In this document: one piece after another, positions 28,098-36,811 of the stretch
How the letters are laid out: every line of letters begins with the position of its first letter
How positions within the stretch are numbered: the stretch's first letter is position 1
Assembly: GCF_017830045.1 (NCBI RefSeq)
Contig: NZ_JAEDXU010000014.1
Coordinates: forward strand, 27,015-91,014
Origin: Enterococcus larvae
GTDB taxonomy: Bacteria > Bacillota > Bacilli > Lactobacillales > Enterococcaceae
Length of the DNA stretch: 64,000 nucleotides
Direction of reading: 5' to 3'
Translations under genes and position numbers: made by a program
The notes under the pieces: generated by a model
Databases searched by the model: none
Seen by the model: only the letters and a program-made list of their open reading frames with translations
Told to the model about the DNA's origin: nothing

Positions 28098-28757
28098 ATG
28101 AAATCAATGCGTACATTTGAAAATAATATCTATATGAAAGCATTTAGCTGGGTATATAATCTGTTGGTTTTCAATCTTCTGTTTACATTGATGAATCTAC
28201 CGTTATTTCTGGCTTTCAGTTTGTTAGCGATTGATTTTCGGAATCTGCTTTTCTTTCTATTGGCTGCTTTGCCATTCGGTGGTGCGTTTGCGGCTTTGCT
28301 AGGATCATTGCAGCAGTTCATACAGGAAAAAGAAGATGAACCCTTCAAGGTGTTTTTTAGTCAAATGCGCAGCCTTTGGTTGAAAGGCACAGGCTATTGG
28401 CTGATTGCTGTATCATGTCTGCTGATCGTTGCTGTAGATCTGCTGTTCTTTTCTGCAACTTCACTGTTTCGATGGGTAAGTCCTCTATTTTTCATTATCG
28501 GAATAATTGGGCTGAGTGCTTTTCTAAATAGTGTGTATTTTCAAATCAGAAATCCTAAAATGTTTAGGAAAGCAATTTACAAAATCAGCTTGTATTATAC
28601 AATCAGGAAATGGTATGCAGCTGTTATCAACAGTGTTCTGTTTATGATCATTATCGGCTGTATGCTGTTGAAGCCTCAATTTGGGTACTTACTTGCACCA
28701 TCTCTATTAGGCGGACTTATTTATTTGAACAGCAGTAAACTTCACAAAAGCAGCTGA
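28098..28757 (+). CDS. YesL family membrane protein (DUF624)
   Basis: A protein of 219 aa from ATG 28098 (222 from a GTG at 28089 that overlaps the preceding stop) with four to five hydrophobic segments. Residues NLLVFNLLFTLMNLPLF near the start and the LPFGGAFAALLGSLQQFI block are typical of DUF624 proteins, named after YesL of the Bacillus rhamnogalacturonan locus. They are often encoded beside sugar ABC permeases in lyase/GH88/GH105 loci. The role is undefined; an accessory to the transporter is the usual guess. It ends the operon, followed by a terminator. Confidence 0.82.
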   Translation: MKSMRTFENNIYMKAFSWVYNLLVFNLLFTLMNLPLFLAFSLLAIDFRNLLFFLLAALPFGGAFAALLGSLQQFIQEKEDEPFKVFFSQMRSLWLKGTGYWLIAVSCLLIVAVDLLFFSATSLFRWVSPLFFIIGIIGLSAFLNSVYFQIRNPKMFRKAIYKISLYYTIRKWYAAVINSVLFMIIIGCMLLKPQFGYLLAPSLLGGLIYLNSSKLHKSS

Positions 28758-28807
28758 TAAACGGTTGGAAAATCACAAGGTATTTTAAAATGGAGGCTCA
28801 ACCATAA

Positions 28808-28853
28808 AAAGAACTCTTCATTGCTTATTATAGTAGTAATGAGGAGTTTTTAG
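28808..28853 (+). terminator. Terminator of the uronide operon
   Basis: Arms 28812-28822 and 28838-28848 form an 11-bp stem with one G-U pair, followed by TTTTTAG. Confidence 0.82.
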
Positions 28854-29199
28854 TTTGTGGTCAGAGGCTAACTGCATGTAAGTTACGGCTTTGAGAGCTT
28901 GGCTGATTTTAAGGGCGTGATTTTGGAGATACTGTTTAGTCAATTTTTAGAGTGTTCAAATGATGGGTTACAGACCTATATTTTGTTCATATAAATCCTA
29001 TTAAAGAAAGGTCGATTCCTTTTATTTCCTTTGCCTGTAAGAGAATGGCTTATTTGGCTTATGATTAATATAGATAGCTTCACAATTAATTGAGTTGAAA
29101 AAAATGAAGAAATATTATGTGTAGCTGGCAGGCTGAGCTATATGGTAACTGTGATCTATTCAATGAATGTAAAAGCAATAGGTCATCCAAAGATGTCAA
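28854..29199. other. Intergenic stretch without a gene
   Basis: Between the uronide operon terminator and the bidirectional hairpin near 29200 there is no credible ORF on either strand. I see no recognisable motif. Confidence 0.5.
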
Positions 29200-29240
29200 T
29201 AAACACCCGGAAATCGATAAAAAGATTTTCGGGTGTTTTG
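29200..29240. terminator. Bidirectional terminator-like hairpin
   Basis: AAACACCCGGAAATC (29201-29215) pairs with 29224-29239 and is flanked by A- and T-rich runs. It lies about 106 bases beyond the minus-strand binding-protein gene and is probably its terminator. Confidence 0.75.
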
Positions 29241-29346
29241 ATCAATTTTGAGCTTTGATTTATATAAGTACTCAAATAGAAAGAATCGATACATTGAATA
29301 CTATCCTTCATTTTATTGATTGATGCTCAACACAACAATAAATCTG

Positions 29347-30375
29347 TCAGTTTCCATAAGTTAGTTTGATCATTTTATGGTCAACGACAGGCGATTCTCC
29401 CTTTACTGGACCGAAATATGACTGCATTTGATTTCGAAGGCGACCGATATACTCGCGATCACGCATGAAGGTATAGAAGCCTAGAGGGTCTGTTGTTGAA
29501 TGGTCACCAATCCAAGTATCGTTTTTCAGGGAAATATCTTTTCTGACAGTATAATGACCTAGTGATTGTTGAAACTCATAGCTCTGAACAAAGGCGATAA
29601 ATAAGCGGGCTGCTGCCTTGTGCTTAGTCAGCTTGAACATAGCAATTCTTTGTCCCCAGGAAATAAAGAAATCATTTTTAGGAATGAAGGATTGAGAAAG
29701 CTGTTCCGGCATGGTTTCATATCCAGTCAAGCTACCTAGTAAGCCTTGCTTACCAACCAATAACGGTGGTCCAGCTGTTCCTCTGATAAACAGGGGATTG
29801 AGCTTAGCTAAATCAGCTAAGAATTGTTCTCCATGTTTTTTGATCATTTGACTATAGACAAATAAAACGGCATCATCATCATGAGGGTATGTTAGCACTA
29901 ATTTATCTTGATACTCATGCGTCAACATATCCATAAGCGACTCTGGAGTAGAGGACAAACCGCTCTTGGCGTATTGAGGTAAAAATGCAAACATACGAAA
30001 AACTGAAAATGCGCCCTCCGAATCTTTAAACTCATCACGAATATTTTGAAATCCGACAGGCTTGAATGGTTCAAGTACATCCAGTTTTTTCCAATCTTCA
30101 AAGTCATTTGAGGTCTGCAGCATCGTCACGTCGGGAGTTAGGTCACCATTCAATAGCTCTTCGTAGATTTTCAGATCATGGATTTTTGATAATTCTACCT
30201 TGATATCAATGGGGATTTCAGGAAATCGGTCAGAAAACGCTTGAACTACCGCATCTTGTTGGTTCACGGCATCCCCGCCAGCCCAGATAATCAACTCTTC
30301 TTTTGTACCACCCATCTCTTCAATGGCCAGCTGGTAAAGTTCCTCTAATTCTTTGTTTTCTAAATCTATACTCAT
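29347..30375 (-). CDS. Solute-binding-protein-like protein lacking a signal peptide
   Basis: A 342-aa protein with the fold pattern of iron/polyamine-type extracellular solute-binding proteins: LIIWAGGDAVNQQDAVVQAF near residue 28, LLNGDLTPDVTMLQTS near 73, and a late AARLFIAFVQSYEFQQSLG hinge helix. It starts MSIDLENKELEELYQLAIEE with no hydrophobic signal, and the start is firm because AAGGAGGGG lies about 7 bases before the ATG. So it appears cytoplasmic. It is divergent from a PadR regulator across an extensive palindrome. There is no permease or ATPase gene. It could be a cytoplasmic sensor or ligand-sequestering protein; that is inference. Confidence 0.75.
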   Translation of the reverse strand: MSIDLENKELEELYQLAIEEMGGTKEELIIWAGGDAVNQQDAVVQAFSDRFPEIPIDIKVELSKIHDLKIYEELLNGDLTPDVTMLQTSNDFEDWKKLDVLEPFKPVGFQNIRDEFKDSEGAFSVFRMFAFLPQYAKSGLSSTPESLMDMLTHEYQDKLVLTYPHDDDAVLFVYSQMIKKHGEQFLADLAKLNPLFIRGTAGPPLLVGKQGLLGSLTGYETMPEQLSQSFIPKNDFFISWGQRIAMFKLTKHKAAARLFIAFVQSYEFQQSLGHYTVRKDISLKNDTWIGDHSTTDPLGFYTFMRDREYIGRLRNQMQSYFGPVKGESPVVDHKMIKLTYGN

Positions 30376-30415
30376 TTGTTGCCCCTCCTTCTTAATATTC
30401 GAGTTTTATACTTTA

Positions 30416-30447
30416 ATACAAACATGTAAATTTTTACATGTTTGTAT
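30416..30447. promoter_or_regulatory. PadR operator
   Basis: A perfect palindrome with 15-bp arms (30416-30430 and 30433-30447) and a 2-base centre. Its core is ATGT-N8-ACAT, the recognition pattern described for PadR regulators. It lies between the divergent padR-like and binding-protein genes and overlaps the -35 region of the padR-like promoter, so both are probably repressed from it. Confidence 0.85.
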
Positions 30448-30458
30448 CTACGTAATTA

Positions 30459-30467
30459 TGTTATAAT
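30459..30467 (+). promoter_or_regulatory. Extended -10 of the PadR-family gene
   Basis: TGTTATAAT, a perfect TATAAT with extended TG, 12 bases downstream of the palindrome and 31 bases before the start codon. Confidence 0.65.
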
Positions 30468-30497
30468 CAAAAAAAGTAATTGTCAAGGAGAAGGCTG

Positions 30498-31049
30498 ATG
30501 GCTAAAAAAAATACACTCAGATATATATTGTTGGGATTACTTAGTACTCAGAAAATGACTGGTTATGATTTGAATCAAGCGTTTAAAGATGAGATAGGTG
30601 AGTTTTGGCAAGCGAAGCATAGTCAGATATACCCCGAGCTCACTAAAATGGAGCAAGAAGGATGGATCTCTTACGAGGTGGAAATTTCAGGGACAAAATT
30701 GGAGAAGAAGGCTTATTCTATTACAGAAGCTGGAAAAATTGAGCTTGTTAATTGGCTGGATACACCTTCAGAAGCTTTGCCGGTGAACAGAGATGAGTTT
30801 GTTGTTAAGCTCTACTTCATAAACAACATGGATGATCCACATCTTCTTGAAGTGATAAACAATCAATACAAATTGCACGAAGCGAGGCTGGCTCATTTAG
30901 AAAGAAGAAAAGAACTGATTTTCAGCTCACAAAAGGAGATAGACGACAACTATGGTCATTTTTTGATCTTGGATCATGGGCTTACTCGTGAAAGGGACTA
31001 TGTATCTTGGCTAAGCGGGATTCGTGATAGAATTGAAAAAGGCAGCTGA
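30498..31049 (+). CDS. PadR-family transcriptional regulator
   Basis: A 183-aa repressor. The N-terminal PadR winged helix includes RYILLGLLSTQKMTGYDLNQ (about residues 8-27) and HSQIYPELTKMEQEGWI near 43. The C-terminal Vir_act_alpha_C-type helical part mediates dimerisation (LLEVINNQYKLHEARLAHLE). PadR proteins repress stress or detoxification genes and release DNA on binding small aromatic or drug-like ligands. The ATG at 30498 follows AAGGAGAAGG; a start 6 codons earlier would overlap that site. The palindrome just upstream is the likely operator for itself and the divergent binding-protein gene. Confidence 0.9.
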   Translation: MAKKNTLRYILLGLLSTQKMTGYDLNQAFKDEIGEFWQAKHSQIYPELTKMEQEGWISYEVEISGTKLEKKAYSITEAGKIELVNWLDTPSEALPVNRDEFVVKLYFINNMDDPHLLEVINNQYKLHEARLAHLERRKELIFSSQKEIDDNYGHFLILDHGLTRERDYVSWLSGIRDRIEKGS

Positions 31050-31101
31050 ATTTAACAAATAAGATGGGAGGAGTATTTGTTAAGTTAGTTAAAAAAAGTA
31101 A

Positions 31102-31153
31102 AGTAGGCTGGCATTGTCTTGAGCGAACGAGACAACGCTAGCCTGCTATTTTT
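31102..31153. terminator. Bidirectional terminator between padR-like and AraC genes
   Basis: An 18-bp stem (31102-31119 with 31130-31147, three G-U pairs), preceded by an A-run and followed by ATTTTT. Confidence 0.9.
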
Positions 31154-31202
31154 AATTATTCTGGTGCACACTTCCTTCAAGTCCTATATTTATCAGGAAG
31201 CT

Positions 31203-32237
31203 TCACAGCTGTGACCTTCGATACTCATTAGGAGAAAGTTGATATTTCTCATAGAACTTTTTATAAAAGAAGCTTACATTCTTATAGCCAATCTGCTGAA
31301 TGATCTGTTCTATAGGAAGAGAGGAGTTCTTCAACAGTAAAATCGCATGATTCAGTTTGATATCTTGAATAATGGAGATGAAGGATTTTCCCACATGCTT
31401 ATGGATCAATCGACTAAGATAGCTAGGGTTGTAGCCGAACAGCTGAGCAACTTCTTTTAGTGTACAGCTCATATAGTTCTTTTCCATATAATCTAGGATA
31501 TCCCCGATATAAAACTGATTGGCGCTTTTGGATTCCTGTGATTTTTTCTTTTGAAAAGACCGCAGCAGCTCAGAAAAAACAATGATCATATACGCATCGA
31601 TGATTTCATGTGAATCGCTGCCGGGATCGAAATAATGGGAAAGTACACCTTCAACTGCATCCAGCAGAAATTCATTGTTTAATGCTTCAAAAACAATAAA
31701 TTGATCATGCTTTTGAGTCTCAGATAAGGCATCAACAGCAAATTGAGAGATCGTACCATTGGAAGCTAGTCGACTGAGCATCTGCGAAGAAAAGTATTCT
31801 TTTTTCATTAGAAAATTGATTAAAATGTCATCTTCGGAGGTCTCCAATATTCGATGAACGACATCTGTATCTAATAAACAGAAGGCGCCTTTTTTCAACA
31901 GAACCTTTTCATTATTGATGATCATTTCAACATCGCCGGAATAGACATAGCTCATTTCGATAAAGTCATGCATATGAAACGGCGTATAGGAATGTCTGGC
32001 ATGCTTCAAAATGATCAGCTGGCTGCTCTCTATAAAACTGGTATAGGGCAGTCCCTTTTTCAGAGCGCTTTCTAAATGTCTTTCAAAGGTATATTGATAA
32101 ACCCTGTCTCCGTTGTCTGAAATAAAAGAGGAGAAATCATCGTAGTCCATTGCAGCGGTTTTAGTTGAAGGAGTCAGCAGCTCAGCTTCAGTTTCTGTAT
32201 ACGCAGTTAAACGCTTTCGAATTTCTTTTTTATCCAT
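31203..32237 (-). CDS. AraC-family regulator of the PTS/GH78 locus
   Basis: A 344-aa regulator with a cupin-type sensor (about 70-160; HARHSYTPFHMHDFIEMSYV carries the histidines) and a C-terminal double HTH (about 245-344) with LKEVAQLFGYNPSYLSRLIH and NVSFFYKKFYEKYQLSPNEY. The start follows GGGAGG on the minus strand. It is divergent from the PTS EIIC and alpha-L-rhamnosidase genes, so it probably responds to a rhamnoside or its breakdown product. Confidence 0.9.
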   Translation of the reverse strand: MDKKEIRKRLTAYTETEAELLTPSTKTAAMDYDDFSSFISDNGDRVYQYTFERHLESALKKGLPYTSFIESSQLIILKHARHSYTPFHMHDFIEMSYVYSGDVEMIINNEKVLLKKGAFCLLDTDVVHRILETSEDDILINFLMKKEYFSSQMLSRLASNGTISQFAVDALSETQKHDQFIVFEALNNEFLLDAVEGVLSHYFDPGSDSHEIIDAYMIIVFSELLRSFQKKKSQESKSANQFYIGDILDYMEKNYMSCTLKEVAQLFGYNPSYLSRLIHKHVGKSFISIIQDIKLNHAILLLKNSSLPIEQIIQQIGYKNVSFFYKKFYEKYQLSPNEYRRSQL

Positions 32238-32307
32238 GATGTCCCTCCCGATTAAAAATGGTCAGTGGTAATACAGAACTATCTAAGTCTTATGTTAATC
32301 GCAGAAA

Positions 32308-32322
32308 GTTGACTATGTCAAC
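32308..32322 (-). promoter_or_regulatory. Palindrome over the AraC-gene -35
   Basis: GTTGAC-TAT-GTCAAC is a perfect dyad. On the minus strand it includes TTGACA (32316-32321) as a plausible -35, with TAACAT 18 bases further on. It may be an autoregulatory operator. Confidence 0.4.
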
Positions 32323-32561
32323 ATGAATTTCATCTGCAGAAGCATCAAGCAAAAATTTGGAAGGGAATACGAGTGCTACGCTGGGGAAAGAGGAAGTGGT
32401 GAAGTATGTGTTTAATCACGTACATATCATGTGTAGTATTCCTTTTTTGTTTTCATTGTAAACCCAGGACAAAAGAAAAACGATTCATTAAAAGTAAAAT
32501 TCAGTCAATATTCTAGTCAAAAACAGATATTTAATAAAAAGAGTTATTCAGATAGAATGAT

Positions 32562-32581
32562 TATGATAGCGATATCATAAA
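32562..32581 (+). promoter_or_regulatory. cre-like palindrome upstream of PTS EIIC
   Basis: Perfect 8-bp arms around GCGA (32562-32581). The inner 14 bases TGATAGCGATATCA fit the cre consensus except at position 4. It lies 56 bases before the EIIC start. The rest of the 400-base gap (32238-32637) shows no gene. Confidence 0.55.
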
Positions 32582-32637
32582 GGGTGGTCCGGACATCGTT
32601 TATAGTCACTATAGAAAAAATAAGGAGATGTGACGAA

Positions 32638-33939
32638 ATGAATACTGAAAAAATGTCTTTAGGAGACAGAATACAAGAGAAGCTGGGGCCGTTTTCTGCT
32701 AAAGTAAATGGAAATTTATATATTCAAGCCATTAGAGATGCGATGCTGGCTTACATGCCGTTTACATTTGTGGCGTCGATCTTTCTGATTATAGCCTTCT
32801 TTCCAATTGAAGCTGTGACAGAGTTTATTACCAACGTATTAGGCGTGGCTGATGCAAGTATCTGGCAAAATAAATTATTGTATGTCAATCATGCAACCCT
32901 TGCAATTGGCGGACTTATTGTCGTGATTTCATTATCAAAATCATTGTCGGAAAAATTGAATGTCAATGTCACACAAAATATTTTAACAGCCTTAGTATCC
33001 TTTTTATTATTGACGCCATTAACGGAAACAGAAAGCGGTCCAATGCTGGATATTTCGCGGATTGGTGCCCAATCAATGTTTCTTTCCATTATTGTTTGTA
33101 TCATCAGTGTGAAACTATATAAGCTGATTGCAGATAGGGACATAAAAATTAAAATGCCTGCTTCTGTACCACCTGCAGTTTCAGGTCCCTTTGAGTCAGT
33201 TATTCCATCTTTTATCGTTGTTTTTGTCTTCTTCGTCATTCGTTTGATTTTAGAAATAGGCTTTAACAGTGATGCATTGAGCTTGATCAATACCGTGTTA
33301 GGTACACCATTGACACTTCTAGGTGGTTCGTTGGGCGGAATGATCGTTGTTAAAATTTTTGAACAGTTCTTATGGTTTTTCGGGTTGCATGGGACGTCTA
33401 TCATTGCAGCAGTCATGGACCCAATCCATCAGGTTTTAGAAGATCAAAATAAAATTGCTTCACTTGCCGGAGATGTTCCTGAGAATATCATCAGCATGAG
33501 CTTTAGAAATCACTTCGCGTCAATCGGTCTAGTAGGAGCAGTCATTGCCATTTTACTGGTAGCGAAAAGCAGACAGTATAAGGAAGTCGGAAAAATCGCA
33601 TTTGTTCCTTATTTGTTCAATATTGGCGAGCCAACGCTATTTGGGATTCCGCTGATGCTGAATTTCAGTTATATTATCCCTTTCCTTTTAGGAAATACAA
33701 TTTCTACAGTTGTCTCCTATCTAGCTTTTGCATCTGGTTTAGTTCCTCTCCCGACAGGCCTAGCCCAGCTGCCGTGGACAACTCCGATAATATTCAGCGG
33801 TTATTTTGTAACAGGGAGCATCAAAGGAGCACTCCTGCAAATCGTTCTACTGGTTCTGATGACATTATTATGGCTGCCTTTTGTTAAAGCGGCAGATAAG
33901 CAAATCTATGAGTCTGAAAAAATGACTGAACTGGACTAG
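32638..33939 (+). CDS. PTS EIIC, lactose/cellobiose (CelB) family
   Basis: A 433-aa integral membrane EIIC that forms the sugar channel of a PTS of the Lac family. Opening residues MSLGDRIQEKLGPFSAKVNG, then multiple hydrophobic segments, an FFGLHGTSIIAAVM block near residue 260 and FNIGEPTLFGIPLMLN near 340 are typical of CelB/LicC-type subunits. The ATG at 32638 follows AAGGAG by 10 bases; an upstream GTG has no support. No EIIA or EIIB gene is nearby, so these must come from another locus. The following GH78 gene suggests a rhamnosyl-glucoside such as rutinose as substrate, which is inference. Confidence 0.88.
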   Translation: MNTEKMSLGDRIQEKLGPFSAKVNGNLYIQAIRDAMLAYMPFTFVASIFLIIAFFPIEAVTEFITNVLGVADASIWQNKLLYVNHATLAIGGLIVVISLSKSLSEKLNVNVTQNILTALVSFLLLTPLTETESGPMLDISRIGAQSMFLSIIVCIISVKLYKLIADRDIKIKMPASVPPAVSGPFESVIPSFIVVFVFFVIRLILEIGFNSDALSLINTVLGTPLTLLGGSLGGMIVVKIFEQFLWFFGLHGTSIIAAVMDPIHQVLEDQNKIASLAGDVPENIISMSFRNHFASIGLVGAVIAILLVAKSRQYKEVGKIAFVPYLFNIGEPTLFGIPLMLNFSYIIPFLLGNTISTVVSYLAFASGLVPLPTGLAQLPWTTPIIFSGYFVTGSIKGALLQIVLLVLMTLLWLPFVKAADKQIYESEKMTELD

Positions 33940-33970
33940 ATCGTAGAATGTTGGAGAGGGGGAAATAGCC

Positions 33971-36571
33971 ATTAGTATAGTAATAAATGGAGCAATTGAG
34001 CCTTATACAGTTGTAGTGGATTTGCCAATCACAGTGGAATGGCGAGAGATAGTTTTCCAGCAACACAGCTATCTCATACAGATAACAGATAAAGAGGGCA
34101 AACTGATTTTTGAAGAGCAGAAGCAAACGACTGAGAAGATAGCGGTCATTGATTTGAAGAAGAAAATAATTAGATCAGACCGTCAAACCTTCTTTGTCCA
34201 TCTCGTTCTAAATTCAATAAATAAGGAGCAATGGCGAATATCCAGCCAATTTACTACAGCCAGTCAAGGGATTCAAAAAGCGGACTGGATCACGCGACTG
34301 GATAATCCGATTGCTAAAGAGGGAACTTATTTTAGGGACAATCCTACAATCATCCTATCAAAGATGATTCAGCTGGAAACACCGATAAAGCAGGCGTGGA
34401 TCGATCTCTGCGGTTTAGGGTATTATACTCTGTTCGTCAATGATCAACGAATAGGAGATGACTACCTGAATAACGACATCAGTAATTATGATAAGATAGT
34501 CTATTATGATACGTATGAAATCACAAAATACCTGAAAATAGGAGAAAACAAGATTGCCGTTGAACTGGGAAATGGCTGGTACAATCCGGCACCAATCAAT
34601 ATTCTGGGTAAATACAATGTACGTAAACAGTTAGCGATAGGAAAGCCTTGCTTGATAGCAGGGATTGATTTAGAGGATACCGAAGGTGAGAATCAACAGA
34701 TTTTAACAGACGCCACTTGGGAAAGCTCAGAAGGTATGATTCTCATGAACAATGTGTTTGTTGGTGAAAGAGTTACAGATGCCAGCTTCAAAAAGAGAGA
34801 ATCGACAGCAGTGAAGATTCTAGGTCCTTCAGGAGTACTTACTCCAGGAGAAATTCCGAAGATTCAGCGAGTAGCGGAATGTTTTCCAAAAAATGTTTTT
34901 TATGGAAATAGCAGGGTCATCGTTGATTTTGGAGAGATCATCTCTGGTCAAATTGCTTTTACGGTGTCCAAAGCATTTATAGGTAAGATAGCCTTAAGCT
35001 ATTCAGAACGGCTAGTGGACGAAGAAACATTGGATTACTCAAGTACAATCAGTGGTACTTATGGTATTACAGATGCGGCACTTGGGATTGAACCGGATCA
35101 GCAGATCATTCAAAGGGATGAACTAGTTAAAACGACAGAAGAAGCATTTCGTTTTTCCAATCAATACACCTACCATTCTTTTCGTTATGTTGCTTTTGTT
35201 TTTAGAGAAGCTGTTTCTTTTGAAGAGGTAATAGAAGAATTGTCGGCCTTCAGAGTCCATACGAATGTTGACGTGATTACAGAACTTGAGACCTCTATAC
35301 CTATGCTTAATGATTTATGGCGTGTCGGTCTTCAAACCAGACTAAACAATATCCACTCTTATTTTGAAGACTGCACCCGAGAACGCTTTGGCTATGGTGG
35401 GGATATTGTTGCGCTGATCGATTCTCATATGTATTCGATCAATGGTCTCGCTCTGCTAAAAAAGGTGATGACAGACTTTATCAATGACCAAACGATACAA
35501 GGCGGAATTCCGGCAACAGCACCCTTTGTCGGTATCATGACGAATGGTCCGAGTGATAAAGCTGGGGCGGTCGACTGGCAGTTGGTATTGCCGACCATTA
35601 CGAACAAGCTATTGCAGTTTTATGATGAAAAGAAGTTTGTTAAGCAGTATATCCCTCAGCTAGCAAAGCATATTGACTACTTGCTCAGCTTTGATTTTGA
35701 GTATATCAAAGTATGCAGCTTGGGTGACTGGGGTTCGATTGATGAAGAGGTTGATGGAGCTGTAATTACGTCTCCAGATCAGGAATTCTGTTCTGCCTGC
35801 AGCTACAGCATCATTCTTCAGGAATATCTTGCTGTGATGGCTGATCTTTCTGAAACTGAGCAGGCTGAACGGTTGTCAGCCAAGATAGAGGCGGTCAACA
35901 AAAAAATTGTGACAACCTATCGTCAACCAAACGGCTATTTTGGAAAAGGAACTCAGTCCAGCTGTGTTTTTGCACTCAAAGCCAATCTATTGGGTGATCG
36001 CGGTCAAGAAGTGATCGTGAATCAATTAGTCCGTAAAATAAATGCAAATAACGGGATTATTTCAGTGGGGATCTTTGGGATGTCGTGGATTTATGAGTAC
36101 CTTCATAAGTTTGGCTATAAGGATGTTCTGTTTAATTGGCTGACAAGAAAGGAACAACCAAGCTACTCTTCTATGTTTGTAGAAACAGGTACATTAAGTG
36201 AACATTTCCCATTGAAGGGCAACGATTCAACCTACAATGGTTCATTGAATCATGCCATGTTCTCCTCTTATTCGGCTTGGATGGTCAAACAGTTTTTAGG
36301 GATCAGTTTTCCAAAGGGATTATTTCAAAAAGTGATTATTACTCCGGAAACAGAATTACCTATTGAAAAAGTATGCGGCAGCTTTAAGATGCCTTACGGC
36401 AAGATCGAGCTTCAGTGGACTCAGTTTGAAGAATTGGTTGTGGGGGAAATAAGGCTTCCTAAAAATGTCTCTTATGAAATAGATGTTTCTTCCAAGGAAA
36501 GCATGATTGAAGAACAGGTTCGAGAGATGGGAGAATATCAAGAAATAGTAGTAAAGCTGAGAAGAACTTAG
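33971..36571 (+). CDS. Alpha-L-rhamnosidase, GH78 (probable ATT start)
   Basis: A large GH78 enzyme that releases terminal alpha-L-rhamnose by inversion; no signal peptide, so intracellular. Family blocks are the YYTLFVNDQRIGDDYL jelly-roll segment and AVELGNGWYNP in the N-terminal domains. The catalytic region has DCTRERFGYGGD (general acid Glu) and SLGDWGSIDEE; CAZy-like C-terminal beta domain from about 780. The first canonical start in frame is GTG 34016, which has no ribosome site. The frame is open upstream and reads ISIVINGAIEPYTVVV, matching the usual N-terminal strand of the family, and GAGAGGGGG at 33955-33963 sits about 8 bases before ATT 33971. I therefore place the start at ATT (866 aa); from GTG it is 851 aa. 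Confidence 0.85.
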   Translation: MSIVINGAIEPYTVVVDLPITVEWREIVFQQHSYLIQITDKEGKLIFEEQKQTTEKIAVIDLKKKIIRSDRQTFFVHLVLNSINKEQWRISSQFTTASQGIQKADWITRLDNPIAKEGTYFRDNPTIILSKMIQLETPIKQAWIDLCGLGYYTLFVNDQRIGDDYLNNDISNYDKIVYYDTYEITKYLKIGENKIAVELGNGWYNPAPINILGKYNVRKQLAIGKPCLIAGIDLEDTEGENQQILTDATWESSEGMILMNNVFVGERVTDASFKKRESTAVKILGPSGVLTPGEIPKIQRVAECFPKNVFYGNSRVIVDFGEIISGQIAFTVSKAFIGKIALSYSERLVDEETLDYSSTISGTYGITDAALGIEPDQQIIQRDELVKTTEEAFRFSNQYTYHSFRYVAFVFREAVSFEEVIEELSAFRVHTNVDVITELETSIPMLNDLWRVGLQTRLNNIHSYFEDCTRERFGYGGDIVALIDSHMYSINGLALLKKVMTDFINDQTIQGGIPATAPFVGIMTNGPSDKAGAVDWQLVLPTITNKLLQFYDEKKFVKQYIPQLAKHIDYLLSFDFEYIKVCSLGDWGSIDEEVDGAVITSPDQEFCSACSYSIILQEYLAVMADLSETEQAERLSAKIEAVNKKIVTTYRQPNGYFGKGTQSSCVFALKANLLGDRGQEVIVNQLVRKINANNGIISVGIFGMSWIYEYLHKFGYKDVLFNWLTRKEQPSYSSMFVETGTLSEHFPLKGNDSTYNGSLNHAMFSSYSAWMVKQFLGISFPKGLFQKVIITPETELPIEKVCGSFKMPYGKIELQWTQFEELVVGEIRLPKNVSYEIDVSSKESMIEEQVREMGEYQEIVVKLRRT

Positions 36572-36737
36572 TGGAGGGGAAAAGTTTTCTTTCGTTCAAA
36601 TTGTTCAGAACAGCTCGCAGCAATAGTTGATCGATTGTTTTATAAAGAGTGTCAACACGTTCATTTTCGAATAGTTGTTTGAATGATCTATTCTATAAAT
36701 GTACTGATGATCACCGCGAACTCCTCCTATATATTTT

Positions 36738-36797
36738 ATCTGCAGGTGTGACAATTCCATTCTACTTATGGGAGATTGTCGCGCCTGCAGATTTTTT
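36738..36797. terminator. Terminator between GH78 and sortase-like genes
   Basis: An 18-bp stem (36738-36755 with 36775-36792; two G-U pairs) followed by a T-run, between convergent genes. Confidence 0.88.
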
Positions 36798-36811
36798 ATT
36801 TATCGTTTTAA

